Shown here: in pieces, positions 31,701 to 37,956 of the stretch
Layout of the letters: each line of letters begins with the position of its first letter
Position numbering within the stretch: position 1 is the first letter of the stretch
From: a virus
IMG/VR virus record: IMGVR_UViG_3300049215_000099
Span: 1-41,627 of that record
Strand: one strand, 5' to 3'
DNA length: 41,627 bases
Position numbers and translations under genes: made by a program
Notes under the pieces: model-generated
What the model saw: the letters and a program-made list of their open reading frames with translations, nothing else
What the model was told of the DNA's origin: nothing
The model's database searches: none

Positions 31701-32335
31701 CGCACCACCCGATCAAGACCTCGATGCTGGTTCTGGCCGAGGACGCGACCGCCGAACAGCGCAAGGCCGAAGGTCAGGGCTACTCCAAAGGCCTGAGCCT
31801 CGGCCCGCTACAGCTCGCAGAAGGACAGCAGGGTTCGATTCCCGTAGGTCCGAACTTCAGGGCCAGCCAGGAGTACTACACGCCCTCAGGAGCCGTTTCC
31901 AGCGGTCTTGAAGGTGCTCTCGGAGCGGTATTCCCGTATGCCTCAGATGCTTGGGCGATCCTGCACGGCACCAATCCACTCTCTGGCAAGACACTTGAGA
32001 ACTCCGAATACAAACAGATCACCGATTCGGACCAGCGCATCCTGCTTGCGCTGCTCTCGGGTCTTGAATCCTTTATGCCGCCGGTACGGATCGCCAAACA
32101 GCTGACCGAAAAGGGCAACCCCGAAAAGGAGGACCCGTGGGGCAAGGCCCTCGGCATTCCTCCGAGCCTCTGGAAAGTCATCCGTCCTCTGCGGACTGAA
32201 AAAACACGATCCCAGAGTGGAGAACCGAAACCTCTTCCCGGGCGACCCAAAGAAGCAGCCTTCGGAGCAGAAGCAGCCTTCGGCAAAGAACCCAAGACCG
32301 GCAAAGAAGCGGTATTCGGAAAGGAAGCGCCGTGA
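28715..32335 (+). CDS. Large internal virion protein (1206 residues)
   Basis: The longest gene. The first 100 residues are basic and Pro/Gly-rich, followed by helical segments (GNAVGGGVAKETGKLLGN), a 111-bp in-frame duplication near 482-531, and a long helical C-terminal half with IAYSVRHVPGLAQEIGLRAL and ISPFFKWYTNSLKFLYHTLP. Such giant proteins between tail and lysis genes in podoviruses are ejected with the DNA. The tail is low-complexity (KEAAFGAEAAFGKEP) and ends GKEAP in the dispersed repeat. Confidence 0.6.
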   Translation: MLQGGSLGPPKPKGGVAPKLPIPKASQGPVSRSQGVGKLVGIPKPFAGAPKLQGALKQAERPLSPGLQRMMAESKAHEPKGGTGGTSLPGATITLNPLHDLGVAGKAVQTGYKDLGNAVGGGVAKETGKLLGNTASNLINLPAQAIDTGYALGKTAVKSLAPPGTKAHTEAEQEQRELVKSFVHESAAAHLVKGEWREALRAAERNPVNTAMEAYGGASALDRVAGTAARTGALGSDLKAKTKLSEPVVPLPSISRQPKTLLAPGDEHASVALRPYDKGLVKRLVQGGKDSSERPRGLKLTQAYRKHYDQTEGSLLRINQNSRSDVINARMKAVKPGRKMVPGTDAISHFGWGTLSDPKVLNDKGTPVYRDQLSQLVEHHSKPVPGESVTQKDTREANMVHAQKLLEDPAFERNPHAAYDAAMKTAADKRALEPELIKHGIYTKDQMRQAKVIPAFQFHWRNEDPFVDIGAEDSPFTISDGNSTNQVYAELKAKAKAELKAKGGKAKAELKAKGGRKTLSTNQVYAELKAKGIDPDQLSFTTTKPFQNPNAAYNRTPAVPKRAGMKQARGSLTGAAFKNGQYDPTYDAVVRQHLTDQKLVDEARAVKYKNTQYTLTKEHLAELAEQGMGSLSAEDKAIVQGEIEKLREGSVYFDGKHSLSPGQEALEAKQLIEGLHPDVRLSPARIAHPYAPRAFRNAQLNEDITDRIDPAMFVDGRDASRYPSTPADLHNREAGEMGLVHKAIADAERKYENDTGSAMRNLITKPANWWRRANIAYSVRHVPGLAQEIGLRALVNKIGPQSYLRGRKLYAEAMKGEAAHPFEAQRLRGLTGGTVAQMTEDLNRKVTANQLWGTRAGKAVELLHAAEAHKVSGAPLRAARAAMDAYGKVTTSILHAQRKILERPQELAGLGKHWNDEAKRITGKSLPVIKQMQGVHSQLAKGVLDNKALDATARSLKEYWGDWQATSPAVKKAMVISPFFKWYTNSLKFLYHTLPAHHPIKTSMLVLAEDATAEQRKAEGQGYSKGLSLGPLQLAEGQQGSIPVGPNFRASQEYYTPSGAVSSGLEGALGAVFPYASDAWAILHGTNPLSGKTLENSEYKQITDSDQRILLALLSGLESFMPPVRIAKQLTEKGNPEKEDPWGKALGIPPSLWKVIRPLRTEKTRSQSGEPKPLPGRPKEAAFGAEAAFGKEPKTGKEAVFGKEAP
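30161..30309 (+). repeat. In-frame 111-bp duplication with KAK repeats
   Basis: The segment TCAACCAATCAGGTCTACGC begins at 30161 and again at 30272, 111 bases (37 codons) apart, and the identity continues through CGGAGCTAAAAGCCAAAG. Between them the short unit GCGGAGCTAAAAGCCAAAG recurs, giving AELKAK and GGKAK blocks. CTA and AAA codons are unusually frequent here. Confidence 0.85.
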
Positions 32336-32373
32336 CCCTCGTTGCCGTCTGGTTCTTTGATGGGATCGAATCG
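32316..32373 (+). repeat. Dispersed repeat, copy B
   Basis: These 58 bases match 1754-1786 plus 1814-1838 exactly, with the 27 bases between them absent. It ends the large virion protein gene with GKEAP and carries a 14-codon remnant of the membrane micro-ORF (GTG 32332 to TGA 32376) that has lost its hydrophobic core. The transglycosylase start GTG 32373 overlaps its end. Confidence 0.9.
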
Positions 32374-33263
32374 TGAATCCGGTCATCCAAGAAGCCGCTA
32401 CCAAGTACGGGATCGACCCCAAAATTCTCCTAGGCGTCTACGGAACTGAGACGGACTTTGGCAGGGACGTAAAACCAAGTTCGGCTGGAGCACTGGGCCC
32501 CTTCCAGCTTGAGCCGAGCACTGCTCAGAGTCTTGGAGTTAAGGACCCCAACAACTTCAGGGAAGCCGCCTTCGGCGCAGCTCGCTACCTCGCTCAGTAC
32601 AAGAGCCGGGGCATCGGCGGGATGCTGAGCGCTTACAACGCAGGCCCGGCAGGTGGCTACCAGGCAGGCTACGTCGCTACGACGCTCAAAAACGCCGGCT
32701 ACTCGGGACCCATCGCAGAACCTGTAGCCAGTTCGCGCTCTCAGGGTGTCGGCCAGGTGCGACTGCCCAGCACGACCGTCGTCAACCCTCAGGCCAAGGG
32801 TCTTGAGATGCTGGCGAGCGAATACAGGTACTCAGACCCGGTGCTGGCCGGTGTGCTCGAACGACGAGCTGAACCCACGCAGTCAGGCGGAGGCACGATC
32901 AGCGTTCCCGGTGTCGGGGAAAGTCCTTCCAACCCAGGCCCATCTCCCAACCTCAAGACAGTCCCACCGCCGGTCAAGGTCACGCTCCCCGCCTACATCA
33001 CCGGAGCAAAGAAGGCCGAAGCAGTCGTCGGTAAGGCTGAGGCTGCGCTGGGATATGCCAAAGGGGGCACGGCGGCTCCCCCGGTCGGCAAAGGAGCGCT
33101 AGAAGGTGCTCTGCGCTCCGCTGGGACTCAGAAAGTCTTCAACGCCTACCAGGGCAATGAAGACACCGGAGCTTCGCATAGAGTCATAGCCCAGGCTCCA
33201 CAGGGCAAAGTGGTCAAGACCCTAGGAGGTGTTCCGTTGTACGTTCCTGAGAAGAAGCGATAG
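32373..33263 (+). CDS. Lytic transglycosylase (SLT-like), virion-associated
   Basis: A 296-residue protein. Residues 1-110 form a goose-lysozyme-like transglycosylase domain: KILLGVYGTETDFG with predicted catalytic Glu26, SAGALGPFQLEPSTAQSLG near 38-56, and GGMLSAYNAGPAGGYQAGYV near 82-101. It cuts peptidoglycan glycan strands, probably to let DNA through during entry. The remaining 190 residues are Pro/Gly-rich. The GTG start lies in the copied segment B. Confidence 0.8.
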   Translation: MNPVIQEAATKYGIDPKILLGVYGTETDFGRDVKPSSAGALGPFQLEPSTAQSLGVKDPNNFREAAFGAARYLAQYKSRGIGGMLSAYNAGPAGGYQAGYVATTLKNAGYSGPIAEPVASSRSQGVGQVRLPSTTVVNPQAKGLEMLASEYRYSDPVLAGVLERRAEPTQSGGGTISVPGVGESPSNPGPSPNLKTVPPPVKVTLPAYITGAKKAEAVVGKAEAALGYAKGGTAAPPVGKGALEGALRSAGTQKVFNAYQGNEDTGASHRVIAQAPQGKVVKTLGGVPLYVPEKKR

Positions 33264-33265
33264 GC

Positions 33266-33757
33266 ATGTTCTTGTCCTTCAAGGATGACATAGGCAACGA
33301 GCAGGCCATCGTGGCGCTTGCGCTCTCACCGAAGATCTCGGACGCCATGGCCTACATGAAATCGGCGGGCTACCAGATCACCGAGATCCAGCTTGAAAAC
33401 ATCAAGCGCAACAAAGCCGCTGAGGTCGAAAAGGTCCGCAAACAGTACGCGCCCCAGCTCGAGGCAAAGCTCACCGGCGACATGCTCGATGAGGCCCGCT
33501 ATGCCACCGAAGTCATCAATCTCGCCATCCAGCGCACCGAGGAGCGTCTGAAGGCCAATCTCGTCATAGACCCGGCAAGGGTGGCTCGGGATCTCTCACA
33601 GATCAGAAGCCAGGGCATCGAGAAGAAGCTCGCCCTCGAAGGCCGGCCCACGAGCATCACCGAAAACCGCACCCCGGATGAGATCGTCCGTGCGCTGGTC
33701 GGGATGGGAGTTGCAAAAGAGATCACCGTCGAGTCAACGGCGGTCGAGGAGGAGTGA
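33266..33757 (+). CDS. Possible small terminase subunit
   Basis: A 163-residue helical protein. An N-terminal helical region that might be an HTH (SPKISDAMAYMKSAGYQIT) is followed by coiled-coil helices (GDMLDEARYATEVINLAIQR) and a LALEGRPTSI segment with a helical end (PDEIVRALVGMGVA). The middle-to-end pattern recalls small terminase-like DNA-packaging proteins of actinophages. It lies far from the large terminase. The assignment is from memory of the pattern and uncertain. Confidence 0.4.
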   Translation: MFLSFKDDIGNEQAIVALALSPKISDAMAYMKSAGYQITEIQLENIKRNKAAEVEKVRKQYAPQLEAKLTGDMLDEARYATEVINLAIQRTEERLKANLVIDPARVARDLSQIRSQGIEKKLALEGRPTSITENRTPDEIVRALVGMGVAKEITVESTAVEEE

Positions 33758-34146
33758 CCCTCGCGGCCGTCCATACAACCGGCGTCAACTGGGAGTCTGT
33801 AGCGGCGATAGTGGGGACGCTGACCGGCATCCTCGCGCTCGGGACCGGCTGGATCGGCAGCCTCGTCAGGATCCACAAGGCCGAGATCGCCGGGCACATC
33901 GACGGCGTGGCTCGCACGATCGACACGCGCTTGGACAATTTCGAGGCCCATCTCGGACGCCAGGACCAGGCCGTGCAGAGCATCAGCGTCCGCGTCGCCC
34001 GCTTGGAAGGGCCGCTGGACCGGGCAGTAGCGGGCGTCCAGACGATCTCAGACGCAGTAAACGGCGGCGCTGGGGGCGAACCATCAATCCGCCAGAACGT
34101 CGAAGCCCTGCTTGAGCGCAAGGATCTCGATCCCGAGAAGCAATGA
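33754..34146 (+). CDS. Membrane protein with coiled coil (holin/spanin region)
   Basis: A 130-residue protein from GTG 33754, overlapping the preceding TGA. One membrane helix (VAAIVGTLTGILALGTGWIG near 16-35) is followed by a long coiled coil (GHIDGVARTIDTRLDNFEAH). This resembles DUF2746-type proteins found beside actinophage lysis genes. It may assist the holin. Confidence 0.6.
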   Translation: MTLAAVHTTGVNWESVAAIVGTLTGILALGTGWIGSLVRIHKAEIAGHIDGVARTIDTRLDNFEAHLGRQDQAVQSISVRVARLEGPLDRAVAGVQTISDAVNGGAGGEPSIRQNVEALLERKDLDPEKQ

Positions 34147-34454
34147 TCGCCTCGCAGACTTCGCTGAGTTGGTATTGGCTCTGGCACCCCCTTGTGGGTC
34201 CGGGCTATCAGTTCTGGAGCGGGATTGGCTCAGACATAAGCGAGGTCACGCTGGTTGGGACCTTCATCGGGGGTATCCTGATGGGCTATCGCCACATTGA
34301 ATGCCAGCAGGAAGGTTGCCACAGGTTAGGACGCTTTTCCCACGGGCACTACAAACTCTGCCACGTACACCATCCGCACGCGCCCTCTGACGGCAAGATC
34401 AACCAGACTCACATCGATGAAATTGACAAGGAGATGATGAATAGATGGAGGTAA
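34143..34454 (+). CDS. Membrane protein with Cys/His motif
   Basis: A 103-residue protein. The N-terminus reads LSWYWLWHPLVGPGYQFWSG and is followed by a membrane helix (VTLVGTFIGGILMGY). A Cys/His tail (CQQEGCHRLGRFSHG, then LCHVHHPHAP) may bind metal. The same architecture is common in actinophage genomes near lysis genes; its function is not known. Confidence 0.6.
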   Translation: MIASQTSLSWYWLWHPLVGPGYQFWSGIGSDISEVTLVGTFIGGILMGYRHIECQQEGCHRLGRFSHGHYKLCHVHHPHAPSDGKINQTHIDEIDKEMMNRWR

Positions 34455-34681
34455 GAGTTGGACCGGCGACCATCGTCGGCTACCTACTGACGGCCATCGG
34501 AGCCGCAGCAACAGCCTGGGCCGCTGCCAGCCACAACCCCGCGATCTCGGCAGAAGTGCTGTCCATCGTCACGGTGGCCGCAGGCGTGTTCACGAACCTT
34601 GGACGCCAGTTCCAGGCCGGTAAGAAACCTGACGAAGTGCTCCACAATGTGCTTGAAAGCGCCGTAAAACCGGACGCCTGA
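34445..34681 (+). CDS. Holin-like protein
   Basis: A 78-residue protein with two predicted membrane segments (ATIVGYLLTAIGAAATAWAA and ISAEVLSIVTVAAGVFTNLG) and a charged tail, directly before the endolysin gene, which its TGA overlaps. A holin permeabilises the membrane at lysis time. The call rests on topology and position. Confidence 0.65.
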   Translation: MEVRVGPATIVGYLLTAIGAAATAWAAASHNPAISAEVLSIVTVAAGVFTNLGRQFQAGKKPDEVLHNVLESAVKPDA

Positions 34682-35337
34682 TGCACATATCGAGCAACGG
34701 GCTACTGCTGATCGAGCGATTCGAGGGGTTCTCGTCCCATGCCTATTGGGATTCCTACGGCAGAGTCTGGACCATCGGGTTCGGCCAGACGGAAGGGATC
34801 ACGGGCTATACGCGACCGATCTCTCGCGCGCAGGGAACCGCGAATCTCAGGCACTTGGTGGAAGAGCGTTACGAGCCCGCGATCCGCAACCTCGGCGTGG
34901 ACTTCAACCAGAACCAGTGGGACGCGCTCTGCTCGTTCGTCTGGAACCTCGGCCCTGGAATCCTCGAGGGTTCGCTGGGCGAGCAGCTGAAGGCTCACGA
35001 CTTCCAGGCCTTTGCCGATTCGATGCTCGCCTACGACCGCGCCGGGGGTGTCGTGCTTCAGGGACTCAAGACCCGCAGGGAAGCTGAGCGGGCGTTGTTC
35101 CTGCAGCCGGCGGTCCTTTCCTGGGCCTATGTGCCTGCCGACGAGGTCTCCTGGGAGATCGCCTTTGACAACCTCAGAGGCAAGCGCACAGCATTGGCCA
35201 ACATCAGACGCGCCCTCCTGGTGCGTAAGATGACTGCACGCAGGAAGCTGATCTGGAGACTTGCAGAGCGGGGCGGCTGGAAAATCGAGAACCGCTACAA
35301 CCGCTATCTCGCTCTCAGGGCAAGGACAGGTGGCTGA
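34681..35337 (+). CDS. Endolysin, GH24 lysozyme
   Basis: A 218-residue muramidase. RFEGFSSHAYWDSYGRVWTI with GFGQT carries the GH24 triad: Glu15, Asp24, Thr31. The QNQWDALCSFVWNLGPG segment near 80-96 is also typical. The domain ends near 145 (TRREAERALFLQP); the last 75 residues are basic and helical and may bind the cell wall. No signal peptide, so export depends on the holin. ATG 34681 overlaps the holin stop. Confidence 0.88.
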   Translation: MHISSNGLLLIERFEGFSSHAYWDSYGRVWTIGFGQTEGITGYTRPISRAQGTANLRHLVEERYEPAIRNLGVDFNQNQWDALCSFVWNLGPGILEGSLGEQLKAHDFQAFADSMLAYDRAGGVVLQGLKTRREAERALFLQPAVLSWAYVPADEVSWEIAFDNLRGKRTALANIRRALLVRKMTARRKLIWRLAERGGWKIENRYNRYLALRARTGG

Positions 35338-35387
35338 TGCACGAGCATGAGATCTGGCAGGCCATTCACAATCTAGAGGAGCAACAG

Positions 35388-35903
35388 ATGTCCACACAAG
35401 CAGAAGTCGATGCCCTTACGACCGCCCTTCAGCAGGTGGCCACCGACCTCGAATCCGACGCCACGACGCTTCAGAGCGAGCTCGACAACCTCGAGAGCCA
35501 GATCACAGCGGGCAATCCGGTCGATCTGAGCGCCCTACAGACGGCCGTAGCGGCTCTGGACCCTAAAGCCAAGGCAATCGGTGCCCTGGTCCCTGAGAAG
35601 CCCGCAGAAACGCCTGTGGCGACTCCTGTGACCGGCGCTCCCACACCCACGGCAGGAGAAACCCCGACCACTCCCGCACCCACGGAGCCAACCCAGTCGG
35701 TCTACACCTACTCAGCCGGCGATGGCATCACCCGGGACGCAAGATTCACGGCCTCCGGCTTTGAGACCGGCCCCGGTGGGGTTCTGGAAGAGGGCGAGCC
35801 GCTGTACTACTTCGCCGGAGACTCAACAGCGACCTCGACGCTCGGCTCTGACGTTCCCGGCTACACGCTGTTCACGGGCACCGCTCAGCCAGTCCCCGCC
35901 TGA
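35388..35903 (+). CDS. Coiled-coil protein with Pro-rich linker
   Basis: A 171-residue protein from ATG 35388 behind AGAGGAG. ATG 35337, overlapping the endolysin stop, would add 17 residues. An N-terminal coiled coil (ALTTALQQVATDLESDATTL) is followed by a Pro/Thr linker (residues about 80-105 of this start) and a beta-rich C-terminus (YTYSAGDGITRDARFTASGF). It looks like a short fibre or capsid-attached protein. It is the last gene before the strong terminator. Confidence 0.55.
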   Translation: MSTQAEVDALTTALQQVATDLESDATTLQSELDNLESQITAGNPVDLSALQTAVAALDPKAKAIGALVPEKPAETPVATPVTGAPTPTAGETPTTPAPTEPTQSVYTYSAGDGITRDARFTASGFETGPGGVLEEGEPLYYFAGDSTATSTLGSDVPGYTLFTGTAQPVPA

Positions 35904-35967
35904 TCCTGTAGTATCGCGTCCGCCCCGAGCGCATCGGGCAGTCCATACGCAGCATCCCCTCCTCGGC

Positions 35968-35993
35968 AAAGCCCTCACTTCGGTGGGGGCTTT
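35968..35993 (+). terminator. Rho-independent terminator of late operon
   Basis: AAAGCCCTCAC (35968-35978), loop TTCG, then GTGGGGGCTTT (35983-35993): an 11-bp stem with one G-T pair and a stable tetraloop, ending in TTTGTT. It is 65 bases after the last late gene. This is the clearest terminator in the window. Confidence 0.85.
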
Positions 35994-36020
35994 GTTGGGT
36001 TCTGGGGCATTTGCTATTCT
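35992..36020 (+). promoter_or_regulatory. Candidate promoter after late terminator
   Basis: TTGTTG (35992-35997), a 17-base spacer, then TATTCT (36015-36020). The -35 box overlaps the T tract of the terminator. It would transcribe the secreted protein gene at 36159. Two mismatches in each box relative to consensus keep confidence moderate. Confidence 0.45.
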
Positions 36021-36158
36021 CGCCGCCCGCGATTCGCGGATGGCCCATAAGCGCGAGAAGGCGCGGGCGAACGGGGTCTGACAAACGCGGGCCCGAACCG
36101 AGAAGGAGGTCACGTTGACATCCGTATCGACTACCGTAGTACCCGCAGGCAGTGGAGG

Positions 36159-36569
36159 TTGTTCGTCGCTGGCATCGTTGCAGCGGCTCTGATCCCTACG
36201 GCGTTCGTAGCGAGCGCCAGACCTGTCGGGAAGCAACTCAAGTTGCCTCCCGGCTGCCGGACCCAACTATGCGCGAAAAGAGTTGGGCGTGCGTGGTGGG
36301 AAAAGCATCACCCGAAGGCCCACGTAGCCGCAATGAGCGCGTTGGAGGCGTGCATCATCCAGCACGAGTCCGGGGACGATCCTCGGGCCGTCAACGGGCA
36401 ATATGAGGGCATAGGCCAATGGGAACCTAGCCGCTGGCTCTCAGACGGCGGGGGACGGTACTCACAGACCCCGCTGGGAGCCACCTACGCCGAGCAGGAG
36501 CGCATCCTACGGGGCGAGGGCGAGGCCGGGATGATCGAGCAGCAAGGGAAATACGATGGGTGTGGTTAG
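36159..36569 (+). CDS. Secreted lysozyme-like (Rpf/transglycosylase-type) protein
   Basis: From TTG 36159 the protein has 136 residues: a signal-peptide-like start (FVAGIVAAALIPTAFVASA), two Cys near 33 and 38, and CIIQHESGDDPRAVNGQYEG near 65-84 with a predicted catalytic Glu70 followed by GIGQWEPSRW, as in Rpf-like or SLT-like domains. It likely acts outside the membrane. The frame is open upstream (IDYRSTRRQWR before TTG), and the good ribosome site AAGGAGG at 36103-36109 leads to TTG 36115 in another frame, so the start is doubtful. Confidence 0.6.
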   Translation: MFVAGIVAAALIPTAFVASARPVGKQLKLPPGCRTQLCAKRVGRAWWEKHHPKAHVAAMSALEACIIQHESGDDPRAVNGQYEGIGQWEPSRWLSDGGGRYSQTPLGATYAEQERILRGEGEAGMIEQQGKYDGCG

Positions 36570-36599
36570 GGTTGGCGCACGGTTCCAGCGCTGAGCGGG

Positions 36600-36836
36600 C
36601 TATGATCCCACAACCTCTCGGTTGAGGGCTACCAACGGGCCGTCATCTTCGGGTGGCGGCCCGTTGCGATCGCCACCCTCCTGCTCGACCGTGACATCCG
36701 GGTAGGGCTCGTAGTAGTCATCCGTCTTGCGCATGTTGTAGCGGAGCACTTTGCCGATCAGCTCGTCACCCTCGTTCTCGGGTCGCCAGCCTTCAACCTG
36801 CTCGGGCTCCTCGTCCAGCTTGTCTTTCAGAGACAT
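36600..36836 (-). CDS. Small acidic protein, divergent
   Basis: A 78-residue protein on the minus strand, starting MSLKDKLDEEPEQVEGW. The middle (DELIGKVLRYNMRKTDDYYE, then PYPDVTVEQEGG and LVALNREV) resembles small OB-fold-like phage proteins of the type G-x-V-x-R...YP-VTV. It is transcribed away from the recombination genes across the repeat-rich region. No strong ribosome site is seen upstream (AATTTTTCATG region). Confidence 0.6.
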   Translation of the reverse strand: MSLKDKLDEEPEQVEGWRPENEGDELIGKVLRYNMRKTDDYYEPYPDVTVEQEGGDRNGPPPEDDGPLVALNREVVGS

Positions 36837-36864
36837 GAAAAATTGAATCGGCCTTTAAATGAAC

Positions 36865-36922
36865 CCTAGAAGGCCTTTCTAGGGATGCCCTCACCTAGAA
36901 GGCCTTTCTAGGGATGCCCTCA
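36865..36922 (+). repeat. Two tandem 29-bp palindromic repeats
   Basis: 36865-36893 and 36894-36922 are identical. Each begins with CCTAGAAGGCCTTTCTAGG, arms CCTAGAA/TTCTAGG around GGCC with one mismatch, then GATGCCCTCA. They start about 30 bases upstream of the minus-strand start codon. Operator sites or replication iterons are the likely roles. Confidence 0.85.
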
Positions 36923-36926
36923 CCGC

Positions 36927-36957
36927 CTGTTGCCCTATAACTACTGTTGGGCAACAG
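36927..36957 (+). repeat. 9-bp perfect inverted repeat
   Basis: CTGTTGCCC (36927-36935) and GGGCAACAG (36949-36957) flank the 13-base spacer TATAACTACTGTT, which also holds a TATAAC box. It is directly downstream of the 29-bp repeats. It could be an operator over a promoter, or a hairpin at an origin. Confidence 0.75.
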
Positions 36958-37035
36958 AACGGATTTGTTCAAAGTCGAGTCCCTCGCACCTTGACCCTAA
37001 CGCCCATCTTCTGGACGATTCGCCTCGCGGCTCCC

Positions 37036-37054
37036 GGCGGGACGGGTTCCCGCC
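37036..37054 (+). other. GC hairpin
   Basis: GGCGGGA-CGGGT-TCCCGCC, a perfect 7-bp stem with a five-base loop. No T tract follows, so a terminator is unlikely; it stands just upstream of the multibranch structure. Confidence 0.55.
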
Positions 37055-37085
37055 TCCGGTGCTTGCCTGTGATCGGTTGCGCCGT

Positions 37086-37194
37086 TCGCAACTCAAGAGG
37101 GTTCCTCTTCGACCCCGGGAAGGCTTCCGCCGTGCCCGGTCACGGGAGCAGTTGGGCGCTACATGAGCGCCGCTCCCGTGTGAACGAGTTGCGA
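37086..37194 (+). ncRNA. Predicted multibranch structured element
   Basis: TCGCAACTC (37086-37094) pairs perfectly with GAGTTGCGA (37186-37194) and encloses three arms: AAGAGG-GTT-CCTCTT (37095-37109); CCGGG/CCCGG (37115-37119/37135-37139); and CACGGGAGC/GCTCCCGTG (37141-37149/37172-37180) capped by GGCGCT-ACATG-AGCGCC. The first arm abuts the closing stem. The pairing is seen by eye; that it is an RNA, rather than folded single-stranded DNA at an origin, is inference. Confidence 0.45.
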
Positions 37195-37269
37195 GGCGGG
37201 TTTACTACTGCCGCGCAAGTGGTATGCTGACGTCGTTCTCGTCACGGAGACATTGTAGCAGCCAACGGG

Positions 37270-37291
37270 CGCCTCGTCAATAGACGGGGCG
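37270..37291 (+). terminator. Candidate terminator hairpin
   Basis: CGCCTCGTC-AATA-GACGGGGCG has a 9-bp stem with one T-G pair, followed by TTCGTCGTTCT, only partly T-rich. It sits between the TATGCT promoter-like box and the ERF promoter, so it could end a short transcript of about 60 nt. Confidence 0.4.
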
Positions 37292-37319
37292 TTCGTCGTT
37301 CTAGCCGCATCCATCCATT

Positions 37320-37331
37320 CGGTTATGATGC
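37320..37331 (+). promoter_or_regulatory. Promoter-like element TCGGTTATGATG, copy 2
   Basis: TATGAT at 37324-37329, 30 nt before the ERF ATG at 37360. The leader (ACCCCAACCACAGGAGGACC) resembles those of the other copies. It would drive the ERF-exonuclease operon. Confidence 0.65.
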
Positions 37332-37359
37332 CTCAGACCCCAACCACAGGAGGACCAGC

Positions 37360-37956
37360 ATGACCGACGACACCCCCGATGAGGACGCCCCCGAGGTTTC
37401 CGAGCCGGACCCCGAAAGACTTGGCGAAGCTCTCTTGGCCGTGCAGGTCGAGGCCAAGGCAGTCCAAGCCGACGCGATCAACGAAGGATTCAAGCGCAAC
37501 GGCAAGCCATCGAAGTACGTCCCACTTGAGACGCTGATGCCCGCGATCCTGCCGCTGCTCAACAAGCACGGTCTGGTCTGGATCACTCGCCCTATCGAAG
37601 GTCCGATGCTCAACTACCACCTTCTACACGTCGAAAGCGAGGAGAGCATCACCGGCACCATGCCCCTCCTCGGAGTCTCCAACATGCAGCAGCTCGGGGG
37701 AGCCATCACCTACGCCAGAAGGCAGTCCCTCATGGCAGTCCTCGGCCTGGTCGCTGAGAAGGATGACGACGGCGAGAAGTCCTCCAAGCGGCCGAGCGGC
37801 GATGACCGGCCTCTGCCGAAGGCCAAGCGCGAGAACATGGCGGCTCAGATCGAGGCGTCGGGCAAAGACCTGCAAGTCATCCTGACGAGTGTCGGTGCCG
37901 AGAGCCTTGAGGCGGTGACCGTCGCGCAGGCCAAGCAGATCGCGGCGCTGCTATGA
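37360..37956 (+). CDS. erf: ERF-family single-strand annealing protein
   Basis: A 198-residue recombinase. After an acidic N-terminus comes the ERF core: KYVPLETLMPAILPLLNKHG near 47-66, a beta region with LLHVESEESITGTMPLLG, and QQLGGAITYARRQSLMAVLG near 111-130, the family's most conserved segment. The C-terminal third is charged and helical. ERF proteins anneal complementary single strands with an exonuclease partner, here the next gene, which overlaps by ATGA. ATG 37360 follows CAGGAGGACCAGC. Confidence 0.88.
   Translation: MTDDTPDEDAPEVSEPDPERLGEALLAVQVEAKAVQADAINEGFKRNGKPSKYVPLETLMPAILPLLNKHGLVWITRPIEGPMLNYHLLHVESEESITGTMPLLGVSNMQQLGGAITYARRQSLMAVLGLVAEKDDDGEKSSKRPSGDDRPLPKAKRENMAAQIEASGKDLQVILTSVGAESLEAVTVAQAKQIAALL

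Larger units (their letters stand above)
36837..37359 (+). other. Divergent control region, possible origin
   Basis: 523 bp between the minus-strand gene and the ERF operon. It contains two palindromic 29-bp repeats, a 9-bp perfect inverted repeat, a GC hairpin, a multibranch structure at 37086-37194, a promoter-like pair (TTTACT 37201, 16 bases, TATGCT 37223), a hairpin-terminator candidate and the shared promoter element. No convincing coding frame. Repeats plus divergent transcription next to recombination genes fit a replication origin or early switch. Confidence 0.6.

Noticed and set aside
36597-36615. TATGAT box at 36602 as a fifth copy of the promoter element
   Set aside because: It lacks the flanking TCGGT and the downstream leader, and it points into the 3' end of the minus-strand gene with no start codon following.
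36630-36670. AACGGGCC/GGCCCGTT inverted repeat as a terminator
   Set aside because: It lies inside the coding part of the minus-strand gene and is not followed by a T run on either strand.
36837-37359. tRNA gene in the control region
   Set aside because: The arms do not fit a tRNA: no T-loop GTTCRA, no 7-bp acceptor with a 5-bp anticodon arm at proper spacing, and the element is too long.
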